Source: Actinomycetes bacterium
Lineage (GTDB): Bacteria > Actinomycetota > Acidimicrobiia > Acidimicrobiales > Microtrichaceae
Length of the DNA stretch: 59,080 bases
Direction: 5' to 3'
Assembly (NCBI GenBank): GCA_029782335.1
Contig: JAKOVA010000159.1
Coordinates: 1 to 59,080 of the forward strand
Position 1 is the first letter of the stretch, and each line of letters starts with the position of its first letter. The position numbers and the translations under genes were made by a program. The notes under the pieces are model-generated. The model had not been told where the DNA came from and did no database searches. It saw only the letters and a list, made by a program, of their open reading frames with translations. Of this stretch, positions 8,092-17,034 are shown one piece after another.

Positions 8092-9405
8092 ATGTCGACG
8101 ATCGAGTCCACCAAAGCGGCCGAGTTCAGCCAGACCGACTTCTGTGATCCCCGGGTCTTCGACGACCCCTACGAGTTGTTCAGCTGGCTGCGCTCGCTGG
8201 ACCACCTCCATTACGACGAGCGCAACGACATCTACATCGCGGCTCGCCACGAGGACGTATTCGCGGTGAGCCGCGACGACACGATGTACTGCTGCAAGTA
8301 CGGCGTCCGGCCGAAGATCGCCGGGGACATGTCGATCATCACCCTCGACGGCGACGAGCACACCCGGCAACGGCGGCTCATCAACAAGGGGTTCACCCCC
8401 AAGCGCGTCCGTGAGCTGATGCCCCACATCCGTCAGCTCACCAACGAGATCATCGACCAGATCGCTGAGCGCGGCGAGGTCGACTTCGTCGAGGACTTCG
8501 CGATCCACGTGCCGCTCATCGTCATCTGCGAGCTGCTGGGTCTCCCGCCCGAGCAACGCCAGGTGATGTACCGCTGGTCCGACGACATGATGGCGGGCGA
8601 CGGTCACGTCGAAGCCGATTCGCCACAGCTCATCGCCGCGGCCGAGGCCTTCGGCGAGTACTGCACGCTGCTCATCGATCTCATCGAACAGCGACGCAGC
8701 GACCCGACCGACGACCTCATCTCGGTGCTGACCCACGCGTTCGATGCCGGCGCCCTCGCCAAGGAGTTCAAGGCGTATCAGGGCGTCTCGGAAGAAGAGC
8801 TCGCCAAGATGGCGGCCGTCAGCGGCGAAGAGGTGGGCGAACAGCTCAAAGACGACGAGTTGCTCGCGTTCCTCACGATCCTGCTGGTCGCCGGCAACGA
8901 AACCACCCGCAACGCGATCACCGGGGGCCTCGCCGCGCTGTCGCGCTTCCCTGATCAGCGACAACTGCTGTTGGATCACCTCGACGACGAGGCCTTCATG
9001 GACAAGGTCGCCGACGAGATCGTCCGCTACGTCACGCCGGTCATCGGGTTCATCCGCACCGTCACGACGCCGCACACCTTCCGCAACACCGAGCTGAAGG
9101 AAGGCGACCGGATTCTCATGCTCTACGGCGCCGCGAACCGCGACGAGGCCGTCTTCGAGAACCCCGATCAGCTCGACCTGACTCGCGACCCGAACCCCCA
9201 CTTGGGCTTCGGCATCGGCCCGCACTTCTGCCTCGGCTCGAACCTGGCGCGTGCCGAAGTGAAGATCGTGCTCCAGGAGCTGTTCCGGCGCCTGCCCGAC
9301 ATCGCGGTGCCCGAGGGCGTGAGCCCCAGCCGCGGCGACTCGACCCTGGTGCTCGCGCTTCAGGAGCTTCCCGCCACGTTCACCAAGTGTCCCGTTGCCC
9401 ACTGA
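8092..9405 (+). CDS. Cytochrome P450
   Basis: A 437-residue soluble bacterial P450. The I-helix oxygen-activating motif is AGNETTRN near residue 270, the K-helix ExxR lies in DEIVRYVTP near 305, and the haem loop FGIGPHFCLGSNLARAE places the thiolate ligand at Cys380. An acidic insert (EEELAKMAAVSGEE) lies before the I-helix. Actinobacterial relatives hydroxylate terpenoids, steroids or fatty acids; the substrate cannot be read from the sequence. No ferredoxin gene is adjacent, so electrons must come from elsewhere. Its stop overlaps the next tetR start, indicating one operon. Confidence 0.95.
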   Translation: MSTIESTKAAEFSQTDFCDPRVFDDPYELFSWLRSLDHLHYDERNDIYIAARHEDVFAVSRDDTMYCCKYGVRPKIAGDMSIITLDGDEHTRQRRLINKGFTPKRVRELMPHIRQLTNEIIDQIAERGEVDFVEDFAIHVPLIVICELLGLPPEQRQVMYRWSDDMMAGDGHVEADSPQLIAAAEAFGEYCTLLIDLIEQRRSDPTDDLISVLTHAFDAGALAKEFKAYQGVSEEELAKMAAVSGEEVGEQLKDDELLAFLTILLVAGNETTRNAITGGLAALSRFPDQRQLLLDHLDDEAFMDKVADEIVRYVTPVIGFIRTVTTPHTFRNTELKEGDRILMLYGAANRDEAVFENPDQLDLTRDPNPHLGFGIGPHFCLGSNLARAEVKIVLQELFRRLPDIAVPEGVSPSRGDSTLVLALQELPATFTKCPVAH

Positions 9406-9952
9406 GCTGCGAGAGCGCATCCTCGACGAAGCACTGACTTTGATGGCGGAGCGTGGCTCCGCCGGCACCTCGATGCGTCGCCTCGCCGACGCGTGCGGCG
9501 TGCGGGTCGCGGCCCTCTACCACTACTTCGAGTCCAAGGATGCGCTCCTCGCGGCGGTGATCGAGGAACGCAACTACGGCCGGCGGATCGCCGAGCCGCT
9601 CCCGCTCCAGGCCGATGCGACCGCGACCGAACGGCTCGCGAGCGTGTTCCGCCAGATGTGGGACGGCGCCCTCGAGGAGGAGGCCGTGTGGCGTCTGCTC
9701 CTCGGGGAGGGCATCCGTGGTGAACCCTCGGCGCTGCCGGTCGGCCGCGAACTGCTCGCGACGGTCATCCCGGGCGTCGCGGCGTTCGTTCGCGATGCGG
9801 TGCCCGAGATCTCCGACGCGAACGCCGCTGCAGAAGTGCTCTTGGGACAGATGTTCCTCGGGTTCATCCGCCACATGTTCGAACCCGACGCCGACCCCCG
9901 GGTCATCGGCGACGAGATCGCCGGACGTCTCGCCGACCTACTGCTGAGCTGA
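9395..9952 (+). CDS. TetR-family transcriptional regulator
   Basis: A 185-residue regulator starting at TTG inside the end of the P450 gene. The HTH is at residues 8-55: RILDEALTLMAERGSAGTSMRR, then LADACGVRVAALYHYFESKDALLAAV. The C-terminal domain resembles ligand-binding TetR domains of lipid or xenobiotic regulators. It is co-transcribed with the P450, and probably represses the pair through the palindrome upstream of the P450. It converges with the desaturase gene, overlapping its 3' end by 15 bases. Confidence 0.88.
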   Translation: MPTELRERILDEALTLMAERGSAGTSMRRLADACGVRVAALYHYFESKDALLAAVIEERNYGRRIAEPLPLQADATATERLASVFRQMWDGALEEEAVWRLLLGEGIRGEPSALPVGRELLATVIPGVAAFVRDAVPEISDANAAAEVLLGQMFLGFIRHMFEPDADPRVIGDEIAGRLADLLLS

Positions 9953-10861
9953 CGCCTTCCGCTCCTGTAGGCGGGCAACCACCCGACGCAGGCGACCGAT
10001 GAACTCGACGAGTCGCTCACGCAGATCGTCGGCCGGTCCCGACGGCAGCTCCAGTTGCTCCACTCCCCAGTCGCGCAGCACCGTCGGCTCGACGATACGA
10101 GTGAGGTGGGTCGGTACGTCGTAGATCCCCGCGGCAGCGATCCGTCGGGCGTGGTCGTTGAACCCGGGCATCGCGGTGCCGGGCATCTCGAAGGTGCGGA
10201 CCTGCCGTTCGATCGCGGCGACCGTCTCGGCGGGGAAGCGTTCGAGGGCGTGGGTGACGAGGTCGCGGTAGAAGAGGAAGTGAAGGTTCTCGTCGAACGC
10301 AACCCGCGCCATCACATCCGCGCCGGCCGCGTCGAGCATCGCCCCGGTGTTGCGGTGTGCGATGCGCGTGGCGAGCTCTTGGAGGGACAGATACACGAAC
10401 AGGTCGAGCACCGACGGCGCATGGGTCGCCTCGTAGCCGCCGGAGAGCTGCGCCATCCGGGCACGCTCCAACGCACGCAGATCGACCGCGCGGGTGACGC
10501 AGAGATAGTCGCGGATGGCGGTCGAGTGCCGGTCCTCCTCGGCCGTCCAGCGCCGGGTCCACGCACCCCAGATGCCGTCGCCGCCAACGATCGAGGCGAT
10601 CGCGTGGGTGTAATAGGGAAGGTTGTCCTCCGTGAGGAGGTTCACGACGAGCGCTGACTGCACCGCAGCGTTCGGAGCCGGATCGGTGGGCGACTCCTCG
10701 CCGATCTCGAAGTCGGTCCCGCGGCTCCACGGAATGTGCTCGTGGGGGAACCACTCCCGACTCCGTGCGAGGTGCCGCTCCATCAAGGTGGCGGCGACGG
10801 GTGCGAGTTCGCTGAGCACCACCGTGTCGTCGGCGAGCACTGCGGGAGGTGGGGAAGCCAT
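9938..10861 (-). CDS. Acyl-ACP desaturase (ferritin-like diiron, DesA type)
   Basis: A 307-residue protein starting at MASPPPAVLAD; the ATG lies after a short alternative upstream start. The diiron ligands of the ferritin-like fold are visible: LTEDNLPYY near residue 76, EEDRHS near 105 and FDENLHFLF near 188. WFPHEHIPWSRGTDF near the N-terminus is typical of the mycobacterial DesA1/DesA2 branch. These enzymes place double bonds in acyl-ACPs during membrane- or envelope-lipid synthesis. It lies downstream of the thioesterase gene on the same strand, separated by a GC-rich repeat region, so it may be transcribed separately. Confidence 0.9.
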   Translation of the reverse strand: MASPPPAVLADDTVVLSELAPVAATLMERHLARSREWFPHEHIPWSRGTDFEIGEESPTDPAPNAAVQSALVVNLLTEDNLPYYTHAIASIVGGDGIWGAWTRRWTAEEDRHSTAIRDYLCVTRAVDLRALERARMAQLSGGYEATHAPSVLDLFVYLSLQELATRIAHRNTGAMLDAAGADVMARVAFDENLHFLFYRDLVTHALERFPAETVAAIERQVRTFEMPGTAMPGFNDHARRIAAAGIYDVPTHLTRIVEPTVLRDWGVEQLELPSGPADDLRERLVEFIGRLRRVVARLQERKASAQQ

Positions 10862-10930
10862 AGTGGTCAGACCTTTCCACACCCGGGCCCGTTACAGGCA
10901 GCGGGCACCGAGCTTCCCCGAAGAGGCACC

Positions 10931-10991
10931 GGCTTGGGGCACGAGCCCCGAGGCGCGAGGCGCGAACCCCGAGGCGCGAGGCCTGGGGAAC
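10931..10991. repeat. GC-rich direct repeat and stem-loop between desaturase and thioesterase genes
   Basis: The 15-mer CCCCGAGGCGCGAGG occurs at 10946 and again at 10967, a 21-bp period. Just left of it CTTGGGGC-ACGA-GCCCCGAG can fold into an eight-pair stem with a four-base loop. The region separates two minus-strand genes and may attenuate readthrough from the thioesterase gene into the desaturase gene, although no U-tract follows. Confidence 0.6.
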
Positions 10992-11001
10992 ATGGCGCCG
11001 C

Positions 11002-11820
11002 TCAGCGAACCTCGCGGGCGTCGCGGAGGAGGACCTCCTGCGCGACGGTCGCCACGTGGGCGCCGTCCTCGTCGAAGACGTGGCCCACGGTCAACCCCCG
11101 GGCGTTCGCGAAGGTCAGGCACCGGAAGTCGTGGAGGTGCCAGCGATCCGCGCGCATCGGCCGGTGGAACCAGATGGTGTGGTCGAGGCTCGCCGAGAAC
11201 TGCGACGCCCATCGCTCCTCTTCGGGCAACTCCCACAACGGGTGGAGGCGCAGGACGGCTTCGGTCGGCATGTCGTCGGAGAGATAGGCGAAGGCAGCAG
11301 CGTGCAGCGCTGCGTCGTCCCCGAGATCGTCAACCACCCGGAGCCACGCGACCGCCCGGCCCCGATGGTCGCCGGCCGCCTCGAGGATCTCGTCAGGAAC
11401 CGACGAGCGCATGAAGGCAGCGCCCCACTGCATCGACTCGAGTTCATCGGCGGTGGGAAGTCCGGCCGGCATCACGACCGGCTGCACATCGATCGACGCC
11501 TCACCCGACTGGAACGACGCCTCGAGGTTCAGGATCGCGCCGGTCGCCTGGCGGGCGACGACCCGCCGGGTGCAGAAGGATCGGCCGTTACGCAGCCGGT
11601 CGACCTCGTAGCGGACCGGCTCGTTGTGGTCGCCGCGACGGATGAAATAGGCGCGCAGCGAATGCACGCTGAAGCCGCCGTCGACGGTGAGGCCGGCGGC
11701 GCGCAGCGCCTGCGCCACGATCTGCCCGCCGTAGAGGCCACCCCAGGGGTACTGCGGGCCGGTGCCGACGTAGATGTCGGGGCCGTGCGAGGCGAGGTCG
11801 AGGATCGATGGCAGGTCCAT
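11002..11820 (-). CDS. tesB: Acyl-CoA thioesterase II (TesB-like, double hotdog)
   Basis: A 272-residue protein of normal length for TesB. The first hotdog contains YGGQIVAQALRAA and SLRAYFIRRGD near residues 30-65 and FCTRRVVARQ near 85; the second contains the SLDHTIWFHRP segment with the catalytic Asp near 215, and GHVFDEDGAHVATVAQEVLLR at the end. It hydrolyses acyl-CoAs to free fatty acid and CoA in the cytoplasm. It is the upstream neighbour of the desaturase, consistent with a lipid-metabolism cluster. Confidence 0.92.
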   Translation of the reverse strand: MDLPSILDLASHGPDIYVGTGPQYPWGGLYGGQIVAQALRAAGLTVDGGFSVHSLRAYFIRRGDHNEPVRYEVDRLRNGRSFCTRRVVARQATGAILNLEASFQSGEASIDVQPVVMPAGLPTADELESMQWGAAFMRSSVPDEILEAAGDHRGRAVAWLRVVDDLGDDAALHAAAFAYLSDDMPTEAVLRLHPLWELPEEERWASQFSASLDHTIWFHRPMRADRWHLHDFRCLTFANARGLTVGHVFDEDGAHVATVAQEVLLRDAREVR

Positions 11821-11860
11821 GGCGTGGCGAACCTACTCCCGGGCGGCGCTTCGTCGAACT

Positions 11861-12625
11861 TCAGCGACGGTCCGCGAGGAACGGGAACCGCTCGCGCACC
11901 GCGGCGACGACGGCCGGATCGACCTCCGCGACCGCCAACGCCTCGCCTCCGGCCGCCGACGCGAGGATCTCCCCGAGCGGATCGACGATCCGGCTGTCAC
12001 CGACGTAGTGAAGGCCGTCGCCGTCGCCGACCCGGTTGACGCCCACGACGTACGCCTGGTTCTCGATCGCCCGAGCAACCAACAGGCTCCGCCAGTGGTG
12101 GCGACGGGACTCCGGCCAGTTCGCGACGACCACGTAGCAGTCGGTCTGCGGCGCGAGCGCCCAGAACTCGTCCGCGAACCGCAGGTCGTAACAGACGAAC
12201 AGGCTGACCCGACATCCGTCGACGTCGATGGTGACGAGGTCGTCGCCGGCCGCGTACCGCTCGTGCTCGCGGGCGTAGCTAAAGGGGTGGATCTTGCGAT
12301 ACCGCTCGATGCGACCGTCAGGGGCCGCGGCGAGCAGCACGTTGTGGGGCATCCCGTCGGTCGTCCCCTCGGCGCGTTCGGGCGCCGAGCCGCACACCCA
12401 CACGCCGTGTTCGGTTGCCATGCGGCGGAGGAACGATGCGCTCGGCCCGTCGTAGGGCTCGGCCACCTCGTCGGTGTCGAGGCTGAAGCCGCAGGAGAAC
12501 ATCTCGCTCAACACCACCAGCCGCGCGCCGGCCACGGCGGCCGCCTCGATGCGGGGCGCGAGCCGGGCGAAGTTGGCGTCGCGGTCCTGCCAGACCACGT
12601 CGTGTTGGATCGCGGCAACCTTCAT
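11861..12625 (-). CDS. Nitrilase-superfamily omega-amidase-like hydrolase
   Basis: A 254-residue C-N hydrolase with the Glu-Lys-Cys triad: SEMFSCGF (Glu41), YRKIHPFSY (Lys near 110) and FVCYDLRF (Cys near 143). The length and these contexts fit the YafV/Nit2 omega-amidase branch, which deamidates alpha-ketoglutaramate and alpha-ketosuccinamate. Its start overlaps the stop of the transaminase by four bases, so the two are coupled. That pairing supports a glutamine-transaminase/omega-amidase cycle, for instance in methionine salvage. Confidence 0.85.
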   Translation of the reverse strand: MKVAAIQHDVVWQDRDANFARLAPRIEAAAVAGARLVVLSEMFSCGFSLDTDEVAEPYDGPSASFLRRMATEHGVWVCGSAPERAEGTTDGMPHNVLLAAAPDGRIERYRKIHPFSYAREHERYAAGDDLVTIDVDGCRVSLFVCYDLRFADEFWALAPQTDCYVVVANWPESRRHHWRSLLVARAIENQAYVVGVNRVGDGDGLHYVGDSRIVDPLGEILASAAGGEALAVAEVDPAVVAAVRERFPFLADRR

Positions 12626-13833
12626 GTCGTGCTCACCGTCCCCTCAGCCACCGGTGTACCACGGTCGCCTGCGGCGAGACCGGCGAGGCGGGCGACCGCT
12701 TCGTCGATCACCTCGTCACGCTTGCAGAAGGCGAAGCGTACGAAGGGTCGGCCGGCGTCGGTGTCGTCGTAGAAAACCTGGGTCGGTACCGCCACCACGC
12801 CTGCCGTGTCGGGGAGCGTCCGGCAGAACTCCATCCCGTCGGTCGCGCCGAGCGGTCGGATGTCGGCGGTGACGAAGTAGGTGCCCTGAGGGCGGCGAAC
12901 CCCGAAACCCGCGGACTCGAGTCCGGCGCAGAGGCGGTCACGTTTGGCTTGGAGCGACGCGGCGAGGGTGTCGACCACCGAGTCATCGAGGCGAAGCGCA
13001 GCGGCGACCGCGTGTTGCAGCGGGCCACCGGACACGTAGGTGAGGAACTGCTTGACGGTCCGCACGGCCGAAACGAGCGGTGCCGGCCCGCAGATCCAGC
13101 CGACCTTCCAGCCGGTGAAGGAGTAGGTCTTTCCCGCCGAGGAGATGGTGAGGGTGCGCTCGGCCATGCCGGGCCGCGTCGCGAGAGGCACGTGGACGGT
13201 GCCGTCGAAGGTCAGGTGCTCGTAGACCTCGTCGGTGACCGCGATCAGGTCGTGTCGGCAGCAGAGCTCCGCGATCCCGTCGAGTTCCGCCACGGTGAAC
13301 ACCTTGCCGGTGGGGTTGTGCGGTGTGTTGAGCAGCAGCACCTTCGTCGCGGGAGTGATCGCGGCGGCCACACGGTCGAGGTCGATCGGTTCGTCGGGGG
13401 CACCGAGCGGCACGGTGCGGCGGGTCGCGCCACCCAACGCGATGCACGCCGCATACGAGTCGTAGTAGGGCTCGAAGGTGACCACTTCGTCACTGGGGCC
13501 GGCGAGCGCCAACAGCGCCGCCGCGATCGCCTCGGTGGCTCCGGTGGTCACCAACACCTCGCCGTCAGGCTGCAACCGCATCCCATAACGCGCCGCCTGG
13601 TGATCGGCGATCGCCGATCGCAGTTCGATGATCCCGTCGCCGGGCGGATACTGGTTGTGGCCCGAGCGGAGGGCGTCGACGGCGGCTTCGATGATCTCGT
13701 TCGGGCCGTCGGTGTCGGGAAAGCCTTGGCCGAGGTTGATGGCGCCACTGCGACGGGCGAGCTCCGCCATCTCGGCGAAAATCGTGGTCCCGAATCCCGC
13801 CATCCGAGATACGAGAGGCGTCGCTGGCGGCAT
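12622..13833 (-). CDS. PLP-dependent class I/II aminotransferase (glutamine transaminase K/YbdL-like)
   Basis: A 403-residue fold-type I aminotransferase. The N-terminus has INLGQGFPDTDGP, the PLP-binding region includes TGATEAIAAALLAL and NTPHNPTGKVF, and the Schiff-base lysine is in SSAGKTYSFTGWKVGW near residue 235. Close relatives are methionine/kynurenine/glutamine aminotransferases. It overlaps the omega-amidase, which removes the alpha-keto amide made when glutamine is the amino donor, so transamination of 4-methylthio-2-oxobutyrate or a similar keto acid is likely. Exact substrate is inferred. Confidence 0.9.
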   Translation of the reverse strand: MPPATPLVSRMAGFGTTIFAEMAELARRSGAINLGQGFPDTDGPNEIIEAAVDALRSGHNQYPPGDGIIELRSAIADHQAARYGMRLQPDGEVLVTTGATEAIAAALLALAGPSDEVVTFEPYYDSYAACIALGGATRRTVPLGAPDEPIDLDRVAAAITPATKVLLLNTPHNPTGKVFTVAELDGIAELCCRHDLIAVTDEVYEHLTFDGTVHVPLATRPGMAERTLTISSAGKTYSFTGWKVGWICGPAPLVSAVRTVKQFLTYVSGGPLQHAVAAALRLDDSVVDTLAASLQAKRDRLCAGLESAGFGVRRPQGTYFVTADIRPLGATDGMEFCRTLPDTAGVVAVPTQVFYDDTDAGRPFVRFAFCKRDEVIDEAVARLAGLAAGDRGTPVAEGTVSTT

Positions 13834-13892
13834 CGACCCTCAGCCTAGGGCCCGAGGCGACAACGACCTTCAGCGAGGTCCGACGACGTAGC

Positions 13893-16800
13893 GTGACCGT
13901 CGTGGAGGGACTGCCGGTGGGCTTGTACGAGGTCTTGATGACCGCCGGCCTCACCGAACGGCTCGATTCCCTCGGCAACACGACCTCGTTCGAACAGCGG
14001 TCGCTTCACCACGCCGAGGCGGCTGATCGCATCGCCTTGCACCTCAGCAGACAGATCGAGATTGCTCTGTCGGACATCCCCGATTCCGATCGCGCGCGTG
14101 TCGGTGTCGAGGTCGCCAGGGCTCTGCTTGCCCGTCTCGGCGACTTCCTCGAAGTCGATCCAGCGGTGATTCCGATCTCGCCAGCGACCATCCTTCATGC
14201 GATCCTGACGCGCTCGCCCGACGGTTCTCCCGCACAAATCGCCGAGCCGATGATTCCGCTGCTCGACACCGCCCTGCTTACCAACGCCCCCGGTGAACCC
14301 AACCTCTGGAGCCAGTTGCGGTCGGAGGTCGAGTCGGCCGACCAGATCGACGTCGTGATGGCCTTCATCCGGCGCAGCGGCATCGCCCCGCTCGTCGACT
14401 CGCTTCGACGCCACTGTGACCAAGGCCGCCCGCTCCGGGTGTTGACCACGACCTATACAGGCTCGACCGAACGGGCGGCGTTGGAACAACTCGCGTCACT
14501 CGGCGCCAAGATTCGCGTTTCCTACGACCTGACGACGACCCGCCTTCATGCGAAGGGGTGGGCGTTCCATCGACAATCGGGTTTCTCGACGGCATACGTC
14601 GGATCGTCGAATCTCACGCATTCGGCTCAGGTGACCGGGGCCGAGTGGAATGTGCGCGCCTCGGCGGCCCGCAATCCCGATGTGATCGCGAAGTTCAGGG
14701 CCGTCTTCGAAAGCTACTGGGCGAGTGGCGACTACCGCCCCTATGTGGCATCGGAGTTCGACGAAGAGCAGGCACGCGCGGGTCGAAGCGACTCCGGCCC
14801 ACGAGTCATCCTGAGCCCAATCGAACTGCGGCCGCTTCCGTTTCAGGATCGACTGCTCGAGCTCATCGAGGTCTCACGTGAGGCGGGCCACCACCGAAAC
14901 CTGCTCGTGTCCGCGACCGGGACCGGCAAGACCGTGATGGCGGCGCTCGACTACGCACATCTCCGGCGACGTTTGCAACGATCCCGCCTGCTCTTCATCG
15001 CCCACAGCGAACGAATCCTCAACCAGAGCCTCAGCACGTTCCGCTACGCGCTGCGCGATGCCTCATTCGGGGAGCTGTGGGTCGGGGGCGCGCGACCGAC
15101 TCGTTTCGATCACGTCTTCGCGTCCATCCAAAGCCTGAACGCGTCAGGCCTCGACGCACTCGACCCGGCGCATTTCGACGTGGTGATCGTCGACGAGTTC
15201 CACCACGCCGCCGCGAGCTCTTACCGCCGGGTTCTCGACCACCTCCGACCTGCGGAACTGCTCGGACTCACCGCGACGCCCGAACGCAGCGACGGACTTC
15301 CCATCCTGCAGTGGTTCGACGACCGCATCGCCGCCGAGCTGCGTCTGTGGGACGCCATCGACCAACAGCTCCTCTCGCCGTTCCTCTACTTCGGGATCCA
15401 CGATGGCGTGGATCTCACCGACATTCCGTGGCGACGAGGCCGTGGCTACGACATCGACGCCCTCACGGACCGCTACACGAGCACCGCCGCTTGGGCGCGC
15501 CTGGTCGTGAACCAACTCGATGCACATGCGGACATCGCCTCGATGCGTGGCCTCGGGTTCTGCGTCAGCGTCGAACACGCCCGCTTCATGGCGGATCGCT
15601 TCAATCGCCACGGGATCCCTTCGGTGGCGATCTGGGGTGACAGCCCGGCTGCGGAGCGAGCTGAGGCCTTGGCAGACCTGGCAAGCGGCCGGGTCAGGAT
15701 GGTCTTCTCCGTCGACCTGTTCAACGAGGGAATCGACGTCCCCGGCGTCGACACGCTGCTGATGCTGCGGCCGACGGAGAGCCCCGTGTTGTTTCTCCAG
15801 CAGCTCGGCCGCGGGCTTCGGAAGGCTGACGGCAAAGCCTCCTGCACCGTGCTCGATTTCGTTGGCACGCACCGCAAAGAGTTCCGGTTCGATCGCCGGT
15901 ACCGAGCGCTCCTCGGCGGAACGCGTCGCGACCTCGAGAATGCCGTTGAGGAGCAGTTCCCGTTCCTCCCGACCGGCTGCAGTATGCAACTCGACCGCAA
16001 GGCGAGTGAGATCGTGCTGCGGAGCATCCGTGAGGCCATTCCGTCTCAGTGGAAGGCGAAGGTCAACGAGCTGGCGGGCCTCCGCCGTCTCGATTCGAAC
16101 GCGGGTCTCGCCGCCTTTCTCCATGAGACCGGCCTCGACCTTGAGGATGCCTACGCCAACGGCCGCTGCTGGTCCGATCTCCTCGAAGCCGCCGGCGAAC
16201 CAGTCCTCGAGCCCGGATCGGCGGAACGGGCACTCCGACGTGCCGTAGGCCGGCTCCTCCACATCGATGACGCGGAGCGCCTCGAGATGTACCGACGTCT
16301 GCTCGCGGCCGGTCCGCCACAAGTCGCATCGATGCCGGAGCGGACCCGACGCCTCGTCCAGATGCTGGTCGCGTCACTCGCAGACCAGGCGATCGCCAAG
16401 GAGGACTCACTCCAGGACGCCGTCGACCTCGTGTGGTCCCACCAGCAGGTCACTGCGGAATTGGTCGAGCTGTTCGAGTTGCTCGAGCAGCGAATTGACC
16501 ACTTGCACCAGCCGCTCGCCACGCACCTCGACGCCCCGCTGCAGGTGCACGCTCGCTACAGCCGCATCGAGATCCTGGCGGGCATGGGCCTGGGTCGGCA
16601 ACGGGCAAAGCTCGCCCCGTGGCAGAGCGGTGTTTTCGAGGCGAAGGCAGCGAACGCCGAGTTGTTCGCGTTCACGCTCGACAAGACGAGTGGAGCATTC
16701 TCTCCGACGACCCGGTACCGCGACTACGCGATCAGCCGCACGCTCATCCACTGGGAAAGTCAGTCGTCGACACGCGAGGACAGTTCGACGGGGCTGCGCT

Positions 16801-16994
16801 ATCGCCACCACGAGCGCGACGGCCGAACGATCCTGTTGTTCACCCGGCTCCGAGCCGACGACCGTGCGTTCTGGTTCCTCGGTCCCGCGAGTTACCGCGG
16901 CCATGTCGGTGAGAAGCCAATGGCAATCACCTGGGAACTCGAGGTGCCACTCCCCGGCGATCTCTACGCGGCGTTCGCGGCGGCCGTAGCGTGA
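13893..16994 (+). CDS. PLD-nuclease/SF2-helicase protein with DUF3427-like C-terminus
   Basis: A 1033-residue three-part protein starting at GTG. Residues about 130-270 form a phospholipase-D-type nuclease domain with TTRLHAKGWAFH (HxK) and GSSNLTHSA. Residues about 310-680 form an SF2 helicase: Walker A SATGTGKTVMAA near 340, VDEFHHAA (DEAD-box motif II variant), GLTATPER (motif III) and QQLGRGLRK (motif VI). The rest resembles the DUF3427 region of such proteins. No restriction or methylase gene is adjacent. The architecture is known from HKD-nuclease helicases in bacterial genomic islands, and a role in DNA defence or repair is an inference. Confidence 0.88.
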   Translation: MTVVEGLPVGLYEVLMTAGLTERLDSLGNTTSFEQRSLHHAEAADRIALHLSRQIEIALSDIPDSDRARVGVEVARALLARLGDFLEVDPAVIPISPATILHAILTRSPDGSPAQIAEPMIPLLDTALLTNAPGEPNLWSQLRSEVESADQIDVVMAFIRRSGIAPLVDSLRRHCDQGRPLRVLTTTYTGSTERAALEQLASLGAKIRVSYDLTTTRLHAKGWAFHRQSGFSTAYVGSSNLTHSAQVTGAEWNVRASAARNPDVIAKFRAVFESYWASGDYRPYVASEFDEEQARAGRSDSGPRVILSPIELRPLPFQDRLLELIEVSREAGHHRNLLVSATGTGKTVMAALDYAHLRRRLQRSRLLFIAHSERILNQSLSTFRYALRDASFGELWVGGARPTRFDHVFASIQSLNASGLDALDPAHFDVVIVDEFHHAAASSYRRVLDHLRPAELLGLTATPERSDGLPILQWFDDRIAAELRLWDAIDQQLLSPFLYFGIHDGVDLTDIPWRRGRGYDIDALTDRYTSTAAWARLVVNQLDAHADIASMRGLGFCVSVEHARFMADRFNRHGIPSVAIWGDSPAAERAEALADLASGRVRMVFSVDLFNEGIDVPGVDTLLMLRPTESPVLFLQQLGRGLRKADGKASCTVLDFVGTHRKEFRFDRRYRALLGGTRRDLENAVEEQFPFLPTGCSMQLDRKASEIVLRSIREAIPSQWKAKVNELAGLRRLDSNAGLAAFLHETGLDLEDAYANGRCWSDLLEAAGEPVLEPGSAERALRRAVGRLLHIDDAERLEMYRRLLAAGPPQVASMPERTRRLVQMLVASLADQAIAKEDSLQDAVDLVWSHQQVTAELVELFELLEQRIDHLHQPLATHLDAPLQVHARYSRIEILAGMGLGRQRAKLAPWQSGVFEAKAANAELFAFTLDKTSGAFSPTTRYRDYAISRTLIHWESQSSTREDSSTGLRYRHHERDGRTILLFTRLRADDRAFWFLGPASYRGHVGEKPMAITWELEVPLPGDLYAAFAAAVA

Positions 16995-17034
16995 CGCTCC
17001 CTCCGTGTCACGGCTGCGGCTCTACTCGGCTCGG

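Noticed and set aside
10946-10981. Direct repeats as a CRISPR array
   Set aside because: Only two copies of 15 bp with a six-base gap and no cas genes; not an array.
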